64,000 bases of DNA from Pseudomonas sp. H3(2019) (GTDB lineage Bacteria > Pseudomonadota > Gammaproteobacteria > Pseudomonadales > Pseudomonadaceae), in NCBI RefSeq assembly GCF_007713465.1, contig NZ_VMSG01000003.1:1-64000 (forward strand). Direction: 5' to 3'. Position numbers and translations under genes: made by a program. Of this stretch, positions 26,953 to 35,332 are shown piece by piece. The notes under the pieces were generated by a model that ran no database searches, was not told the origin of the DNA, and saw only the letters and a list, made by a program, of their open reading frames with translations. Numbering within the stretch: the stretch's first letter is position 1; every line of letters begins with the position of its first letter.

Positions 26953-28173
26953 ATGCGCCGCGTCGTTATCACTGGTCTGGGCATCGTTTCGTGCCTGGGC
27001 AATGACAAAGAGACCGTCTCCGCTAACCTGCGTGCAAGCCGCCCTGGCATCCGGTTCAACCCGGAATATGCCGAAATGGGTCTGCGTAGCCAGGTTTCCG
27101 GCTCCATTGACCTGCCACTCGAAGAGTTGATCGATCGCAAGATCTATCGCTTCGTCGGCCACGCGGCGGCTTACGCCTACCTGGCCATGAAAGACGCCAT
27201 CACTGACTCCGGCCTGACCGAAGAGCAGGTTTCCAACCCGCGCACCGGCCTGATCGCCGGTTCCGGTGGCGCATCGACCCTGAACCAGATGGAAGCGCTG
27301 GACATCCTGCGCGAAAAAGGCGTCAAGCGCGTCGGCCCATACCGCGTTACGCGGACCATGAGCAGCACGGTTTCCGCTTGCCTGGCCACACCATTCAAGA
27401 TCAAGGGCCTGAACTACTCCATCGCTTCTGCCTGCGCCACCAGTGCTCACTGCATCGGTACTGCCATGGAACAGATCCAGATGGGCAAGCAGGACATCGT
27501 GTTCGCCGGCGGCGGTGAAGAAGAACATTGGAGCCAATCGTTCCTGTTCGACGCCATGGGCGCACTGTCCAGCCAGTACAACGAGACACCGGAAAAAGCT
27601 TCCCGTGCCTACGACGCCAAGCGTGACGGTTTTGTCATCGCCGGCGGTGGCGGCATGGTCGTGGTCGAAGAGCTGGAACACGCTCTGGCCCGTGGCGCGA
27701 AGATCTACGCGGAAATCGTCGGCTACGGCGCGACCTCCGACGGCTACGACATGGTCGCTCCAAGCGGCGAAGGCGCCATCCGCTGCATGCAGATGGCCAT
27801 GTCCACCGTCGACACACCGATCGACTACCTGAACACCCACGGCACTTCGACTCCGGTCGGCGACGTCGCGGAAATGAAAGGCGTGCGTGAAGTCTTCGGT
27901 GACAAGGCTCCGGCCATCAGCTCCACCAAGAGCCTGTCGGGTCACTCCCTGGGCGCCGCCGGCGTTCACGAAGCGATCTACTGCATGCTGATGATGGAAG
28001 GCAACTTCATGGCAGGTTCTGCCAACATCGAAGAACTGGATCCGGAAGTGGCTGATATGCCAATCCTGACCAAGACTCGCGAAGACGCCACCATCAACAC
28101 CGTGATGAGCAACAGCTTCGGCTTCGGCGGCACCAACGCCACTCTGGTCCTGAAGCGCTGGCAGGGCAAATAA
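26953..28173 (+). CDS. fabB: 3-oxoacyl-ACP synthase I FabB
   Basis: It elongates acyl-ACPs with malonyl-ACP, including the cis-3-decenoyl-ACP made by FabA, and is essential for unsaturated fatty acids. At 406 residues it has the normal KAS I length. The triad is present: Cys161 in [12 protein letters not shown], a histidine in [13 protein letters not shown] and a second in [11 protein letters not shown]. The C-terminal motif [14 protein letters not shown] is complete. It lies 11 bases after fabA and is closed by a strong terminator. Confidence 0.98.
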   Translation: MRRVVITGLGIVSCLGNDKETVSANLRASRPGIRFNPEYAEMGLRSQVSGSIDLPLEELIDRKIYRFVGHAAAYAYLAMKDAITDSGLTEEQVSNPRTGLIAGSGGASTLNQMEALDILREKGVKRVGPYRVTRTMSSTVSACLATPFKIKGLNYSIASACATSAHCIGTAMEQIQMGKQDIVFAGGGEEEHWSQSFLFDAMGALSSQYNETPEKASRAYDAKRDGFVIAGGGGMVVVEELEHALARGAKIYAEIVGYGATSDGYDMVAPSGEGAIRCMQMAMSTVDTPIDYLNTHGTSTPVGDVAEMKGVREVFGDKAPAISSTKSLSGHSLGAAGVHEAIYCMLMMEGNFMAGSANIEELDPEVADMPILTKTREDATINTVMSNSFGFGGTNATLVLKRWQGK

Positions 28174-28200
28174 CGCCCCGCTGCTTCGCTGCACATGAAA

Positions 28201-28230
28201 ACGCCCCGACTGGTTCGGGGCGTTTTTTTT
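28201..28230 (+). terminator. rho-independent terminator of fabAB
   Basis: ACGCCCCGA and TCGGGGCGT form a nine-pair stem around CTGGT, followed directly by eight T residues. It lies 28 bases past the fabB stop. Confidence 0.93.
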
Positions 28231-28332
28231 GGGTGATCGATAAACCAGTGGAACGCCTGCATCGCCAGATGCTCTATAACTGCAAGGTCTATTTCTGACG
28301 CACACTCTTTCTTACTGCCCATGAGGTTTGTC

Positions 28333-28749
28333 ATGACCATTACCGTCAATACCGAATCCAGCGAAGGTTTTCGTCACAGCATCCAGATCGACGACCATCA
28401 ACTCTTCGCCGATGTGCCCAAAACCTCCGGCGGCGAAGGTTCCGCACCAGAGCCCCACGATTACTTCGACGCAGCGCTGGGCGCCTGCAAGGCACTGACC
28501 CTCAAGCTCTACGCACAGAAGAAGGAAATCCCGCTGACCGGCGTCACGGTCGAGGTCAAACGCGACAACAGCCAGGAGCAGAAAGGCAAATACGCCCTGC
28601 ACGTCAAACTGACCCTTAAAGGCGTACTCACCGACGCCCAGCGTGAAGAGCTGCATCGCGTGGCCGACCGCTGCCCGGTGCACAAGCTGATGACCACCAG
28701 CGAAGTGACCATCGAGACTCACCTGTCTGAAGGCGCTTTCAGCCAATAG
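28333..28749 (+). CDS. OsmC/Ohr-family protein
   Basis: A 138-residue OsmC-fold protein. The two conserved cysteines are Cys52 (ALGACKALTLKLYA) and Cys114 (ADRCPVHKLM), the redox pair with which this family reduces organic peroxides using a dithiol donor. The CPVHK motif is typical of the YhfA/OsmC-like branch rather than Ohr proper. The ATG at 28333 is preferred because GAGG lies six bases upstream; the ATG at 28321 has no such site. It is a single gene after the fabAB terminator, with pirin 62 bases downstream. Confidence 0.9.
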   Translation: MTITVNTESSEGFRHSIQIDDHQLFADVPKTSGGEGSAPEPHDYFDAALGACKALTLKLYAQKKEIPLTGVTVEVKRDNSQEQKGKYALHVKLTLKGVLTDAQREELHRVADRCPVHKLMTTSEVTIETHLSEGAFSQ

Positions 28750-28811
28750 CGGCAAACACAGGCTGTGCGGGTTATGCTCAGCGGCATCACTCGTACAGCC
28801 TGGAATGCACC

Positions 28812-29699
28812 ATGATCAGTCCGCTCGTGATCCGCCCACGCACCGAAGATGTCGAAGGCCAACCGATCCTGCGCCCGCTACCGTCGGCCCAATGCCGCAG
28901 TGTCGGGCCTTTCGTGTTTTTCGATCACATGCTTGAAACCCGCTACCCGGCTGGCAAGGGCATGAACATCCGCCAGCATCCGCACATCGGTCTGTCCACC
29001 CTCACCTACCTGTTCGCAGGCGAGCTCCAGCACAAGGACAGCCTGGGCTCTGACCAGATCGTGAAACCGGGCGACGTCAGCTGGATGACCGCAGGCAGTG
29101 CGATTGCACACGTGGAGCGCACACCGAAAGCGCTGTGGGATACCGATTTCAAGATGCATGGCCTGCAAATCTGGCTGGCCTCCCCCAAAGCGCACGAACA
29201 AGGCCCCGGCCATTACAGCCATCACCCGGCCGCCAGCCTGCCGGTCAGCGATAACCTCGGGGTGAAGATCAGGATGATTGCCGGCAAAGGCTTTTGCCTG
29301 GAGTCACCGGTGCCGGTGCTTTCCCCTACGTTGTACGCAGAGCTTGAGCTGAAAACGGCGACGACCTTGCTGATCCCCGTCGAGCATGAAGAACGTGCCC
29401 TTTATGTGCTGGACGGTGATGCCCAACTCAATGGCGAGCCGATTGAACCGCACTCGCTGGTGGTGCTGCCTGCCGGGGAAGAAATGGACCTGTTCGCCGA
29501 AAGCGATTGCCACGCCATGCTGTTTGGCGGCGCGCCCATGGACGGACCGCGACGGATCAACTGGAACTTCGTTGCCAGCGATCCAGCGGTGATCGATGAG
29601 GCCCGCCGGCGCTGGGCGGCCAGGGACTGGCCGACTGTGCCGGGCGAGAGTGAGCGGATCGAACTCCCAACAAAACCAGCTGCACCGACACCTCTGTAA
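28812..29699 (+). CDS. pirin-family bicupin protein
   Basis: A 295-residue pirin with two cupin domains. The metal-binding set of the N-terminal domain is visible in RQHPHIGLSTLTYLFAGEL and SAIAHVERTP, together with FVFFDHM. The second domain contains ALYVLDGDAQLNGEPIEP and LLFGGAPMDGPRRINWNF, written MLFGGAPMDG in this copy. Some bacterial pirins act as quercetin dioxygenases or bind metabolic enzymes; which applies here cannot be told. It follows the OsmC gene after 62 bases on the same strand. Confidence 0.92.
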   Translation: MISPLVIRPRTEDVEGQPILRPLPSAQCRSVGPFVFFDHMLETRYPAGKGMNIRQHPHIGLSTLTYLFAGELQHKDSLGSDQIVKPGDVSWMTAGSAIAHVERTPKALWDTDFKMHGLQIWLASPKAHEQGPGHYSHHPAASLPVSDNLGVKIRMIAGKGFCLESPVPVLSPTLYAELELKTATTLLIPVEHEERALYVLDGDAQLNGEPIEPHSLVVLPAGEEMDLFAESDCHAMLFGGAPMDGPRRINWNFVASDPAVIDEARRRWAARDWPTVPGESERIELPTKPAAPTPL

Positions 29700-29700
29700 C

Positions 29701-29749
29701 TGATCGTTCCCACGGCATGCATTCCCACGCCGGAGCGTGGGAACGATCA
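29701..29749. repeat. REP-type inverted repeat
   Basis: TGATCGTTCCCAC (29701-29713) pairs with GTGGGAACGATCA (29737-29749), with an inner hairpin CCCACGC/GCGTGGG. It belongs to the same family as 36886-36995 and 60492-60526 and lies between the convergent pirin and dienelactone hydrolase genes. Confidence 0.8.
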
Positions 29750-29757
29750 CTGGGGCG

Positions 29758-30486
29758 TTAGCCGTTGAACACTTCATCCAGCAAGTTGTGCATTGACACA
29801 AAGGCCCGCTTGGCGGTCTTGGCGTCGTACATCATCATGCCCGGCACATTGGCGTGCGGATCGGTAAAGGAATGCACCGCGCCGCCGTAGCTGAGCAATT
29901 GCCAATCCACGCCCGCAGCATTCATTTCAGCTTCGAAGGCCGGCAGCTGCTCTTTTGCAACCAATGGATCGGATGCACCGTGCAGCACCAGCACCGAGCC
30001 TTTGATATTTTTCGCATCGGCGGGATTCGGTGTGTCCAACGTGCCATGGAACGACACCGCGGCCTTCAGTGGCGCACCGGTACGGGCCAGTTCCAGAGCG
30101 CAGCAACCGCCGAAGCAGAAACCGAACGTCGCCAGCTTCGAGGTATCGACTGCAGCCTCGCCCTGGCTCTGCAAGGCAGCGAATGCCGCCTGCATACGCG
30201 TGCGCAACAACGCACGATCATTCTTCAGCGGCATCATCGCCGCGCCCGCCTCGTCGCCATTCTGTGGACGAATCGCCTGCCCATACAGGTCGGCAATCAA
30301 CACCACATAACCTTTGGCGGCGACCTCCTGGGCAATCTTCTCGGCCCCGGCGCTGACACCCATCCAGTTCGGCGCCATCAGCAAGCCCGGACGCGGGCCT
30401 GTGTGGCCGGCGTCGAACGCCAGACGACCTTCGTAAGACTGACCATCAATCTGATAGACCACGGAACGCACAGTAACTTGACTCAT
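29758..30486 (-). CDS. dienelactone hydrolase family protein
   Basis: A 242-residue alpha/beta hydrolase with the cysteine nucleophile typical of dienelactone hydrolases, in FGFCFGGCCALELA. The expected acid and histidine are in ASDPLV and GAVHSFTDP. The protein also carries GLLMAPNWMGVSAGAEKIA near the N-terminus. Characterised members open dienelactones in chloroaromatic breakdown, but no such pathway is here, so a general ester/lactone hydrolase is the safest call. It is read from its own promoter in the gap after the htpG terminator. Confidence 0.9.
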   Translation of the reverse strand: MSQVTVRSVVYQIDGQSYEGRLAFDAGHTGPRPGLLMAPNWMGVSAGAEKIAQEVAAKGYVVLIADLYGQAIRPQNGDEAGAAMMPLKNDRALLRTRMQAAFAALQSQGEAAVDTSKLATFGFCFGGCCALELARTGAPLKAAVSFHGTLDTPNPADAKNIKGSVLVLHGASDPLVAKEQLPAFEAEMNAAGVDWQLLSYGGAVHSFTDPHANVPGMMMYDAKTAKRAFVSMHNLLDEVFNG

Positions 30487-30516
30487 GACTCACTCCCGTA
30501 AAGAAACGCCAGAATG

Positions 30517-30541
30517 AAAAAACCCGCCGAAGCGGGTTTTT
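30517..30541 (-). terminator. rho-independent terminator of htpG
   Basis: On the minus strand AACCCGC-TTCG-GCGGGTT is followed by a T-run (complement of the A-run at 30517-30520). It lies just past the htpG stop and 31 bases upstream of the dienelactone hydrolase start, so it closes htpG and insulates the next gene. Confidence 0.85.
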
Positions 30542-30552
30542 CTTTTACGCGG

Positions 30553-32457
30553 TTAAACCGACAGTTCAACCAACAGCTTGTTCAGACGGCGCACATAGGC
30601 GGCCGGGTCTTTCAAGCTGTCGCCGGCAGCCAGGGCCGCCTGATCGAAGAGGATGTGCGACAAGTCGCCAAAACGCTCTTCGCTCTGCTCACCGTCGAGT
30701 TTTTCGATCAGCGGGTGAGCCGGGTTGAATTCGAAGATCGGCTTGGAATCCGGAACCTTCTGACCGCTGGCTTCGAGGATCTGACGCATTTGCAGGCCAA
30801 GGTCCTGCTCACCGATGGCCAGAATCGCCGGGGAATCGGTCAGACGGTGGGAAACCCGTACTTCGCTGACGGTTTCACCCAGAGCAGTCTTGATCCGCTC
30901 AACCAGGCCTTCCTTGCTCTTGGCGACTTCTTCTGCGGCTTTCTTGTCCTCTTCCGAGTCCAGGTTGCCCAGGTCCAGGTCACCGCGTGCCACGTCGACA
31001 AAGCTCTTGCCGTCGAAATCGCTGAGATAGCTCATCAGCCACTCGTCGATACGGTCGGTCAGCAGCAGCACTTCGATGCCTTTCTTGTGGAAGACTTCCA
31101 GGTGCGGGCTGTTCTTGACCTGCGCGTAGGTTTCGCCGGTCAGGTAGTAGATCTTGTCCTGACCTTCTTTGGCGCGAGCCAGGTATTCGGCCAGCGAGAC
31201 CACTTGCTCGCCCTCTTCACCCTGGGTGGAGGCGAAACGCAGCAGACCAGCGATTTTCTCTTTGTTGGCGAAATCTTCAGCCGGGCCTTCTTTCATGACC
31301 TGACCGAAGTTTTTCCAGAAGCCCTTGTATTGCTCAGGCTCGTTCTTCGCCAGTTTTTCCAGCATATCCAGAACGCGCTTGGTCAACGCCGACTTCATCG
31401 AGTCGATGATCGGGTCTTTCTGCAGGATTTCACGCGAGACATTCAGCGACAGGTCGTTGGAATCGACCACGCCTTTGATGAAGCGCAGGTACAGCGGCAG
31501 GAACGACTCAGCCTGGTCCATGACGAACACACGCTGCACGTACAGTTTCAGACCGCGCGGTGCTTCACGCTGATACAGGTCGAACGGAGCACGGGCCGGC
31601 ACGTAAAGCAGCGAGTTGTACTCCAGCTTGCCTTCGACCTTGTTGTGGCTCCAGCTCAGCGGGTTCTCGAAATCGTGAGCGATGTGTTTGTAGAACTCCT
31701 GGTATTCCTCGTCCTTGACTTCGGTACGCGGACGAGTCCATAGAGCGCTGGCGCGGTTGACGGTTTCCCATTCAACGGCTGGTTTCTCTTCGTCTTCGGC
31801 GGCTGTCACTTCTTTCGGCAGCTCGATCGGCAAAGCGATGTGATCGGAGTACTTCTTGATGATGTTGCGCAGACGCCAGCCATCGGCGAACTCGTCTTCA
31901 GCGGACTTCAGGTGCAGGACGATGCGCGTACCGCGGTCTTCCTTGTCGATGGTGGCGACGTCGAATTCGCCCTCGCCTTTGGACGACCAGTGCACGCCTT
32001 CGCTGGCAGCGAGGCCGGCACGGCGGCTGAACACGTCGACTTTATCGGCAACGATGAACGCGGAGTAGAAACCTACGCCGAACTGACCGATCAGGTGCGA
32101 GTCTTTCTTCTGATCGCCGGACAGGTGTTTCATGAAATCGGCAGTGCCGGATTTGGCGATGGTGCCCAGGTGGGTCACGACATCGTCACGGCTCATGCCG
32201 ATACCGTTGTCTTCGAGGGTGACGGTTTTCGCGTCCTTGTCGAAGCTCACACGGATTTTCAGTTCGGCGCCACCTTCCAGCAATTCAGGCTTGGAAAGAG
32301 CTTCGAAACGTAATTTGTCGACAGCGTCAGAGGCGTTGGAGATCAGTTCGCGAAGGAAAATTTCCTTGTTGGAATACAGCGAATGGATCATCAGGTGCAG
32401 CAGTTGCTTCACCTCGGTCTGGAAGCCCAGGGTTTCCTTTTGAGTTTCCACGCTCAT
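30553..32457 (-). CDS. htpG: molecular chaperone HtpG (bacterial Hsp90)
   Basis: An ATP-dependent chaperone of the cytoplasm, 634 residues, full length. The N-terminal GHKL ATPase has [28 protein letters not shown] and [17 protein letters not shown]; the middle domain has [16 protein letters not shown]; the C-terminal dimer region ends with a helical segment ([18 protein letters not shown]). The start [12 protein letters not shown] at 32457 fits family length; an ATG two codons earlier shares the GGAG ribosome site, so the exact start could be 32463. A sigma-32-type promoter lies about 70 bases upstream. Confidence 0.97.
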   Translation of the reverse strand: MSVETQKETLGFQTEVKQLLHLMIHSLYSNKEIFLRELISNASDAVDKLRFEALSKPELLEGGAELKIRVSFDKDAKTVTLEDNGIGMSRDDVVTHLGTIAKSGTADFMKHLSGDQKKDSHLIGQFGVGFYSAFIVADKVDVFSRRAGLAASEGVHWSSKGEGEFDVATIDKEDRGTRIVLHLKSAEDEFADGWRLRNIIKKYSDHIALPIELPKEVTAAEDEEKPAVEWETVNRASALWTRPRTEVKDEEYQEFYKHIAHDFENPLSWSHNKVEGKLEYNSLLYVPARAPFDLYQREAPRGLKLYVQRVFVMDQAESFLPLYLRFIKGVVDSNDLSLNVSREILQKDPIIDSMKSALTKRVLDMLEKLAKNEPEQYKGFWKNFGQVMKEGPAEDFANKEKIAGLLRFASTQGEEGEQVVSLAEYLARAKEGQDKIYYLTGETYAQVKNSPHLEVFHKKGIEVLLLTDRIDEWLMSYLSDFDGKSFVDVARGDLDLGNLDSEEDKKAAEEVAKSKEGLVERIKTALGETVSEVRVSHRLTDSPAILAIGEQDLGLQMRQILEASGQKVPDSKPIFEFNPAHPLIEKLDGEQSEERFGDLSHILFDQAALAAGDSLKDPAAYVRRLNKLLVELSV

Positions 32458-32523
32458 GGTCATCAAACTCCGATTGGATGGCAGTGGCCGCACCCTGAAG
32501 GGGTAACGGCGGGATGTCATCAG

Positions 32524-32551
32524 AGTTGGGGGCTATGCCGAGGATTTCAAG
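32524..32551 (-). promoter_or_regulatory. sigma-32 (heat-shock) promoter of htpG
   Basis: On the minus strand CTTGAAA (32551-32545) is followed after 13 bases by CCCCAACT (32531-32524). This matches the RpoH consensus CTTGAAA-N(11-16)-CCCCATNT well. The -35 box overlaps the TGA stop of the upstream thioesterase gene. Transcription would begin near 32515, about 60 bases before htpG. Confidence 0.8.
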
Positions 32552-32999
32552 GGCTTGGCGTTTCTTCAATTTTGAAATGCGCACGCGCCGTGGCAATCGG
32601 CTCGGCTTGAGTGCTCTGCCACGCGGTTATCGCGACGTTGGCGACCCGTCGTCCCTGACGGCACACCTGGCATTTGGCATAGGTGTCACGAAACTGCCCG
32701 GCGCGCAGGTAGTCGAGGGAGAAGTCGATAATCTTCGGCACGCCCGGGGAACCGGTGAAGATCAGCAAATGCAGGGCTGCCGCCAGTTCCATAAAGCCTG
32801 CAATCACCCCGCCATGAATCGCCGGCAGCAAAGGGTTGCCAATATTGTCCTTGTTCGCCGGCAAACGAAAAAGCAGCTCATCGCCCAGACGCGAGCACTC
32901 GACGCCAATCAGCTTGGCGTAGGGGATCAGATGCAGCAGCGAGGCGTAATCCCCACGCTCGTGAGCCTGCTGCAGTTGCTCTTTGAAATTATCAGTCAT
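32547..32999 (-). CDS. hotdog-fold thioesterase-like protein
   Basis: A 150-residue single hotdog domain of the PaaI/YigI style. The HGG turn is in LLPAIHGGVIAGFMELAAALHL, the usual site of the catalytic acid helix. FRLPANKDNIGNPLLPAIHG and IIDFSLDYLRAGQFRDTY are characteristic surrounding strands. The substrate is unknown, probably a short or medium acyl-CoA. Its ATG overlaps the stop of the upstream hotdog gene by four bases, so the two are made together, perhaps as a mixed oligomer. Its stop codon lies inside the -35 box of the htpG promoter. Confidence 0.88.
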   Translation of the reverse strand: MTDNFKEQLQQAHERGDYASLLHLIPYAKLIGVECSRLGDELLFRLPANKDNIGNPLLPAIHGGVIAGFMELAAALHLLIFTGSPGVPKIIDFSLDYLRAGQFRDTYAKCQVCRQGRRVANVAITAWQSTQAEPIATARAHFKIEETPSP

Positions 33000-33472
33000 T
33001 TCGTCCCCCCACTGATGACACCACCAAAACCTTTGGTGCCTTTGACACCTTTGCCCATGCGCATGAAGGTCCCGACGACATGGGCGATCGGCTTTTGCGG
33101 ATCCTCCTGGTAAGCAAATCCACGTGTGAAGATCACATCAGTCGTCACCCGATAGCACTGGGCAAAACCATGCACCTCTTTATGCGGCTCGGCCGGATGC
33201 ATGTAGTCGATACGCAGATCCAGGGTCGGGCAAACCTCGAACTCCGGCAAAACGCAGAGCGTGGCCATGCCGCACGCGGTGTCCATCAGCGAGGTAATGG
33301 CACCGCCATGAATCACACCGGTTTGCGGATTACCGACGATCTGCGGGCTGTACGGCAACGTGATTGTCAGCCCGTCATTACTTGCGCTGTGCACACGCAA
33401 CCCGAGCACCTGGCAATGCCTCAGCGCCGATAAAAACCGTATCGCACGCTCGTAAATAGGGGTGTCGATCAT
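32996..33472 (-). CDS. PaaI-family thioesterase, first of an overlapping hotdog pair
   Basis: A 158-residue hotdog protein with the motif QTGVIHGGAITSLMDTACGM, where the HGG turn and Asp of the family lie. It carries LDLRIDYMHPAEPHKEVHGF. The start at 33472 (MIDTPIYERAIRFL) is chosen because AAGAG precedes it; the frame is open to 33511. The C-terminus is unusually Gly/Lys-rich (GKGVKGTKGFGGVISGGTK). It is translationally coupled to the next hotdog gene. Confidence 0.88.
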   Translation of the reverse strand: MIDTPIYERAIRFLSALRHCQVLGLRVHSASNDGLTITLPYSPQIVGNPQTGVIHGGAITSLMDTACGMATLCVLPEFEVCPTLDLRIDYMHPAEPHKEVHGFAQCYRVTTDVIFTRGFAYQEDPQKPIAHVVGTFMRMGKGVKGTKGFGGVISGGTK

Positions 33473-33632
33473 TCGATAAAAGCTCTTTTTAGTGGTGTTG
33501 CATAGCAGCATAGGGACTAAGAAAAAGTTCCCTCCAAGATAAATCTTATATATCTGTAGGAAACATGGAACTTAACCTGTGGTACTGCGTTCGAAAGGGC
33601 AAGTAGATACTTTCCACCAGGAGAAACACCCC

Positions 33633-33872
33633 ATGCGTAAGACTTTAGCTATTGCCTTGATGTTGACCGCTTCCCTCGGCATCGCTGCCTGCGGTAAAAA
33701 ACCCGAGGACAAAGCTCAAGAAGCCACCCAACCGGCTGCACAAGCCCAGCAAAAAATGAGTGAATCTCAGGATAAAGTGAACGACGCTGCGAAAGAAGCC
33801 GCCGATGCTGCCAAAGCTCAGGTCGATACGAGCAAAGCAGCCACTGAAGAAGCCGCGCCTAAAACCAACTAA
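33633..33872 (+). CDS. small Ala/Lys-rich lipoprotein
   Basis: A 79-residue lipoprotein. The signal MRKTLAIALMLTASLGIAAC ends in a lipobox with Cys20 as the lipidated residue. The mature part is only about 60 residues, almost all Ala, Lys, Gln, Glu and Asp (KVNDAAKEAADAAKAQVDTS). It should form a single amphipathic helix, like the small coiled-coil or peptidoglycan-linked lipoproteins, though it lacks the terminal lysine of Lpp. CCAGGAG nine bases upstream fixes the start. Gly at +2 after Cys suggests outer-membrane sorting. It stands alone with its own terminator. Confidence 0.87.
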   Translation: MRKTLAIALMLTASLGIAACGKKPEDKAQEATQPAAQAQQKMSESQDKVNDAAKEAADAAKAQVDTSKAATEEAAPKTN

Positions 33873-33892
33873 TCCGGTTTTAGCGCAGCAAA

Positions 33893-33921
33893 AATAAAGC
33901 CCGCCAAGTGCGGGCTTTATT
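33893..33921. terminator. bidirectional terminator between lipoprotein and MAPEG genes
   Basis: AATAAAGCCCGC and GCGGGCTTTATT form a 12-pair stem around CAAGT, with A-run and T-rich flanks, between two convergent genes. A smaller stem AAAACC/GGTTTT (33861-33881) overlaps the lipoprotein stop codon. Confidence 0.88.
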
Positions 33922-33939
33922 GTGTTCGTCACTAAAATG

Positions 33940-34341
33940 TTAGAGCAACACCGTGCGAAAGGTCGGACTAATCATCAGCAGCAACGAACAGACTAAGCCG
34001 ACAAACCACACCAGGCTTCGTTGCCAGGCCAGGTCTGCCCAGTAGCACAGCAAGTAGATCACTCGGGCAATCACAAAGATGATTGCCAACCCATCAACCA
34101 GCCACCCCGCCGTTTGCGTGGTGTGCGCCATCAACACCCCGACCGCAAACAACAGGAAGGCCTCGAAACTGTTCTGATGCGCGGCCAGTGCGCGAGCGCC
34201 GAAGCCTGTGAGCTGTACTTGTTGCGCGCGCGGCAGGTGATTGTTGTAACCACCCTGCTCTTTCATGGCCTTGGCCACCGGTATGCGGGCGATGAAAATC
34301 AGCAAGGCACTGATAAACACGCACCAGAACGGGACACTCAT
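33940..34341 (-). CDS. MAPEG-family membrane protein
   Basis: A 133-residue inner-membrane protein with four hydrophobic helices. The MAPEG pattern is visible in ALAAHQNSFEAFLLFAVGVLMA, quoted here in part as LAAHQNSFEAFLLFA, and VARVIYLLCYWADL, written ARVIYLLCYWADLAW in this copy. Bacterial MAPEG proteins are relatives of microsomal glutathione transferases, but most have no proven activity. Its ATG overlaps the last base of the DUF599 stop (TGATG), so the two are coupled. Confidence 0.9.
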   Translation of the reverse strand: MSVPFWCVFISALLIFIARIPVAKAMKEQGGYNNHLPRAQQVQLTGFGARALAAHQNSFEAFLLFAVGVLMAHTTQTAGWLVDGLAIIFVIARVIYLLCYWADLAWQRSLVWFVGLVCSLLLMISPTFRTVLL

Positions 34342-35078
34342 CAGGCCACCTCTTTGATCACCTCAGGCAATGGCGCCTCTGTAGGGGTATAGACCATTAC
34401 GTCGAGCACGTCGGAGTGAAACTCCCGGCGATACAACACCAGCACCACCCCCGCGCTCATCAGCATGAACAGCCACGGGCTGACGAACCAGGCGAGCATG
34501 GTCATGCCGAAGTAATAAGAACGCAGGCCGAAGTTGAACTGGTTGGCCGCCATCGAGATCACCCGCGCAGCGCGCGAAGCGAAAGCCTTGCGCTCCTGCT
34601 CGGACACGTGGCGCTCACCGATCATCGGCGCCGAACCAATCAGGATCGCCGCGAAGTTGTATTGACGCATGCACCAACTGAAGGTGAAGAAGGCGTAGAC
34701 GAACACCAGCGCCAGGCACAGCAGCTTGATCTCCGACATGCCCTGGGAAGCCTGTTGAACCATCGGAATGTCCGCCAGCAACGACAGCGCCCGCTCGGAG
34801 GAGCCCAGCACCGTGAGAATACCGGCAAGGATGATCAAGGTGCTCGAGGCGAAGAACGAGGCATTACGCTCCAGGTTGCCCACCACACTGGCGTCAGCGA
34901 TACGGTTGTCGCGCAGCAGCATGCGGCGCATCCAGTCTTCGCGGTAAAGATGCAGCACACTGGCCAGGCACGCGGTGTCGCGGCCCTTCCAGATAGCGTA
35001 ACGGGTATAACCCCCCCAGCAGATAACAAACCAGAGCGCGGCAAGAATGTGGATCAGGTTGGTGTGGATGAACGACAT
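34341..35078 (-). CDS. DUF599 family membrane protein
   Basis: A 245-residue inner-membrane protein with about four helices: HILAALWFVICWGGYTRYAI near the N-terminus, STLIILAGILTVLGS, LLCLALVFVYAFFTFSWCM, and a C-terminal pair ending in LMSAGVVLVLYRREF. A cytoplasmic loop holds DWMRRMLLRDNRIADA and the family motif NQFNFGLRSYYFGMTMLAWF. The function is unknown. The start at 35078 is chosen at MSFIHTNLIHIL because the frame upstream (to 35192) runs into the REP element. It is coupled to the MAPEG gene. Confidence 0.85.
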   Translation of the reverse strand: MSFIHTNLIHILAALWFVICWGGYTRYAIWKGRDTACLASVLHLYREDWMRRMLLRDNRIADASVVGNLERNASFFASSTLIILAGILTVLGSSERALSLLADIPMVQQASQGMSEIKLLCLALVFVYAFFTFSWCMRQYNFAAILIGSAPMIGERHVSEQERKAFASRAARVISMAANQFNFGLRSYYFGMTMLAWFVSPWLFMLMSAGVVLVLYRREFHSDVLDVMVYTPTEAPLPEVIKEVA

Positions 35079-35110
35079 GCGTATCCCTGTTAGGCGTTGA
35101 CAAGGTTGAA

Positions 35111-35209
35111 ACCTGTAGGAGCAAGGCTTGCCCGCGATGAGGGCATAACATCCGACGGATGTTGTCGACTGACACACTGCCATCGCGGGCAAGCTTTGCT
35201 CCTACAGGT
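35111..35209. repeat. REPIN-type inverted repeat, 29-base arms
   Basis: The arms 35111-35139 (beginning ACCTGTAGGAGCAAGGCTTG) and 35181-35209 pair with one mismatch around 41 bases. This is a REP family different from the others in the window (GTAGGAGCAAGGCTTGCCCG type). It lies upstream of the DUF599 gene. Confidence 0.85.
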
Positions 35210-35259
35210 AGTGCTTCGACGTTAGCGCAAAGAAAAAGACACCGCCGCTCGCCCATAAA

Positions 35260-35291
35260 AAATGCCCCGTATCGATAGATACGGGGCATTT
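35260..35291 (-). terminator. rho-independent terminator of brnQ
   Basis: AAATGCCCCGTATC and its exact complement form a 14-pair stem with a GATA loop. The A-run at 35257-35262 gives a T-run on the minus strand, so it closes brnQ 42 bases past its stop. Confidence 0.9.
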
Positions 35292-35332
35292 CTGTTGTTG
35301 CTCAAGGCCTGTTTGTGACGGACCTTGAAGCG

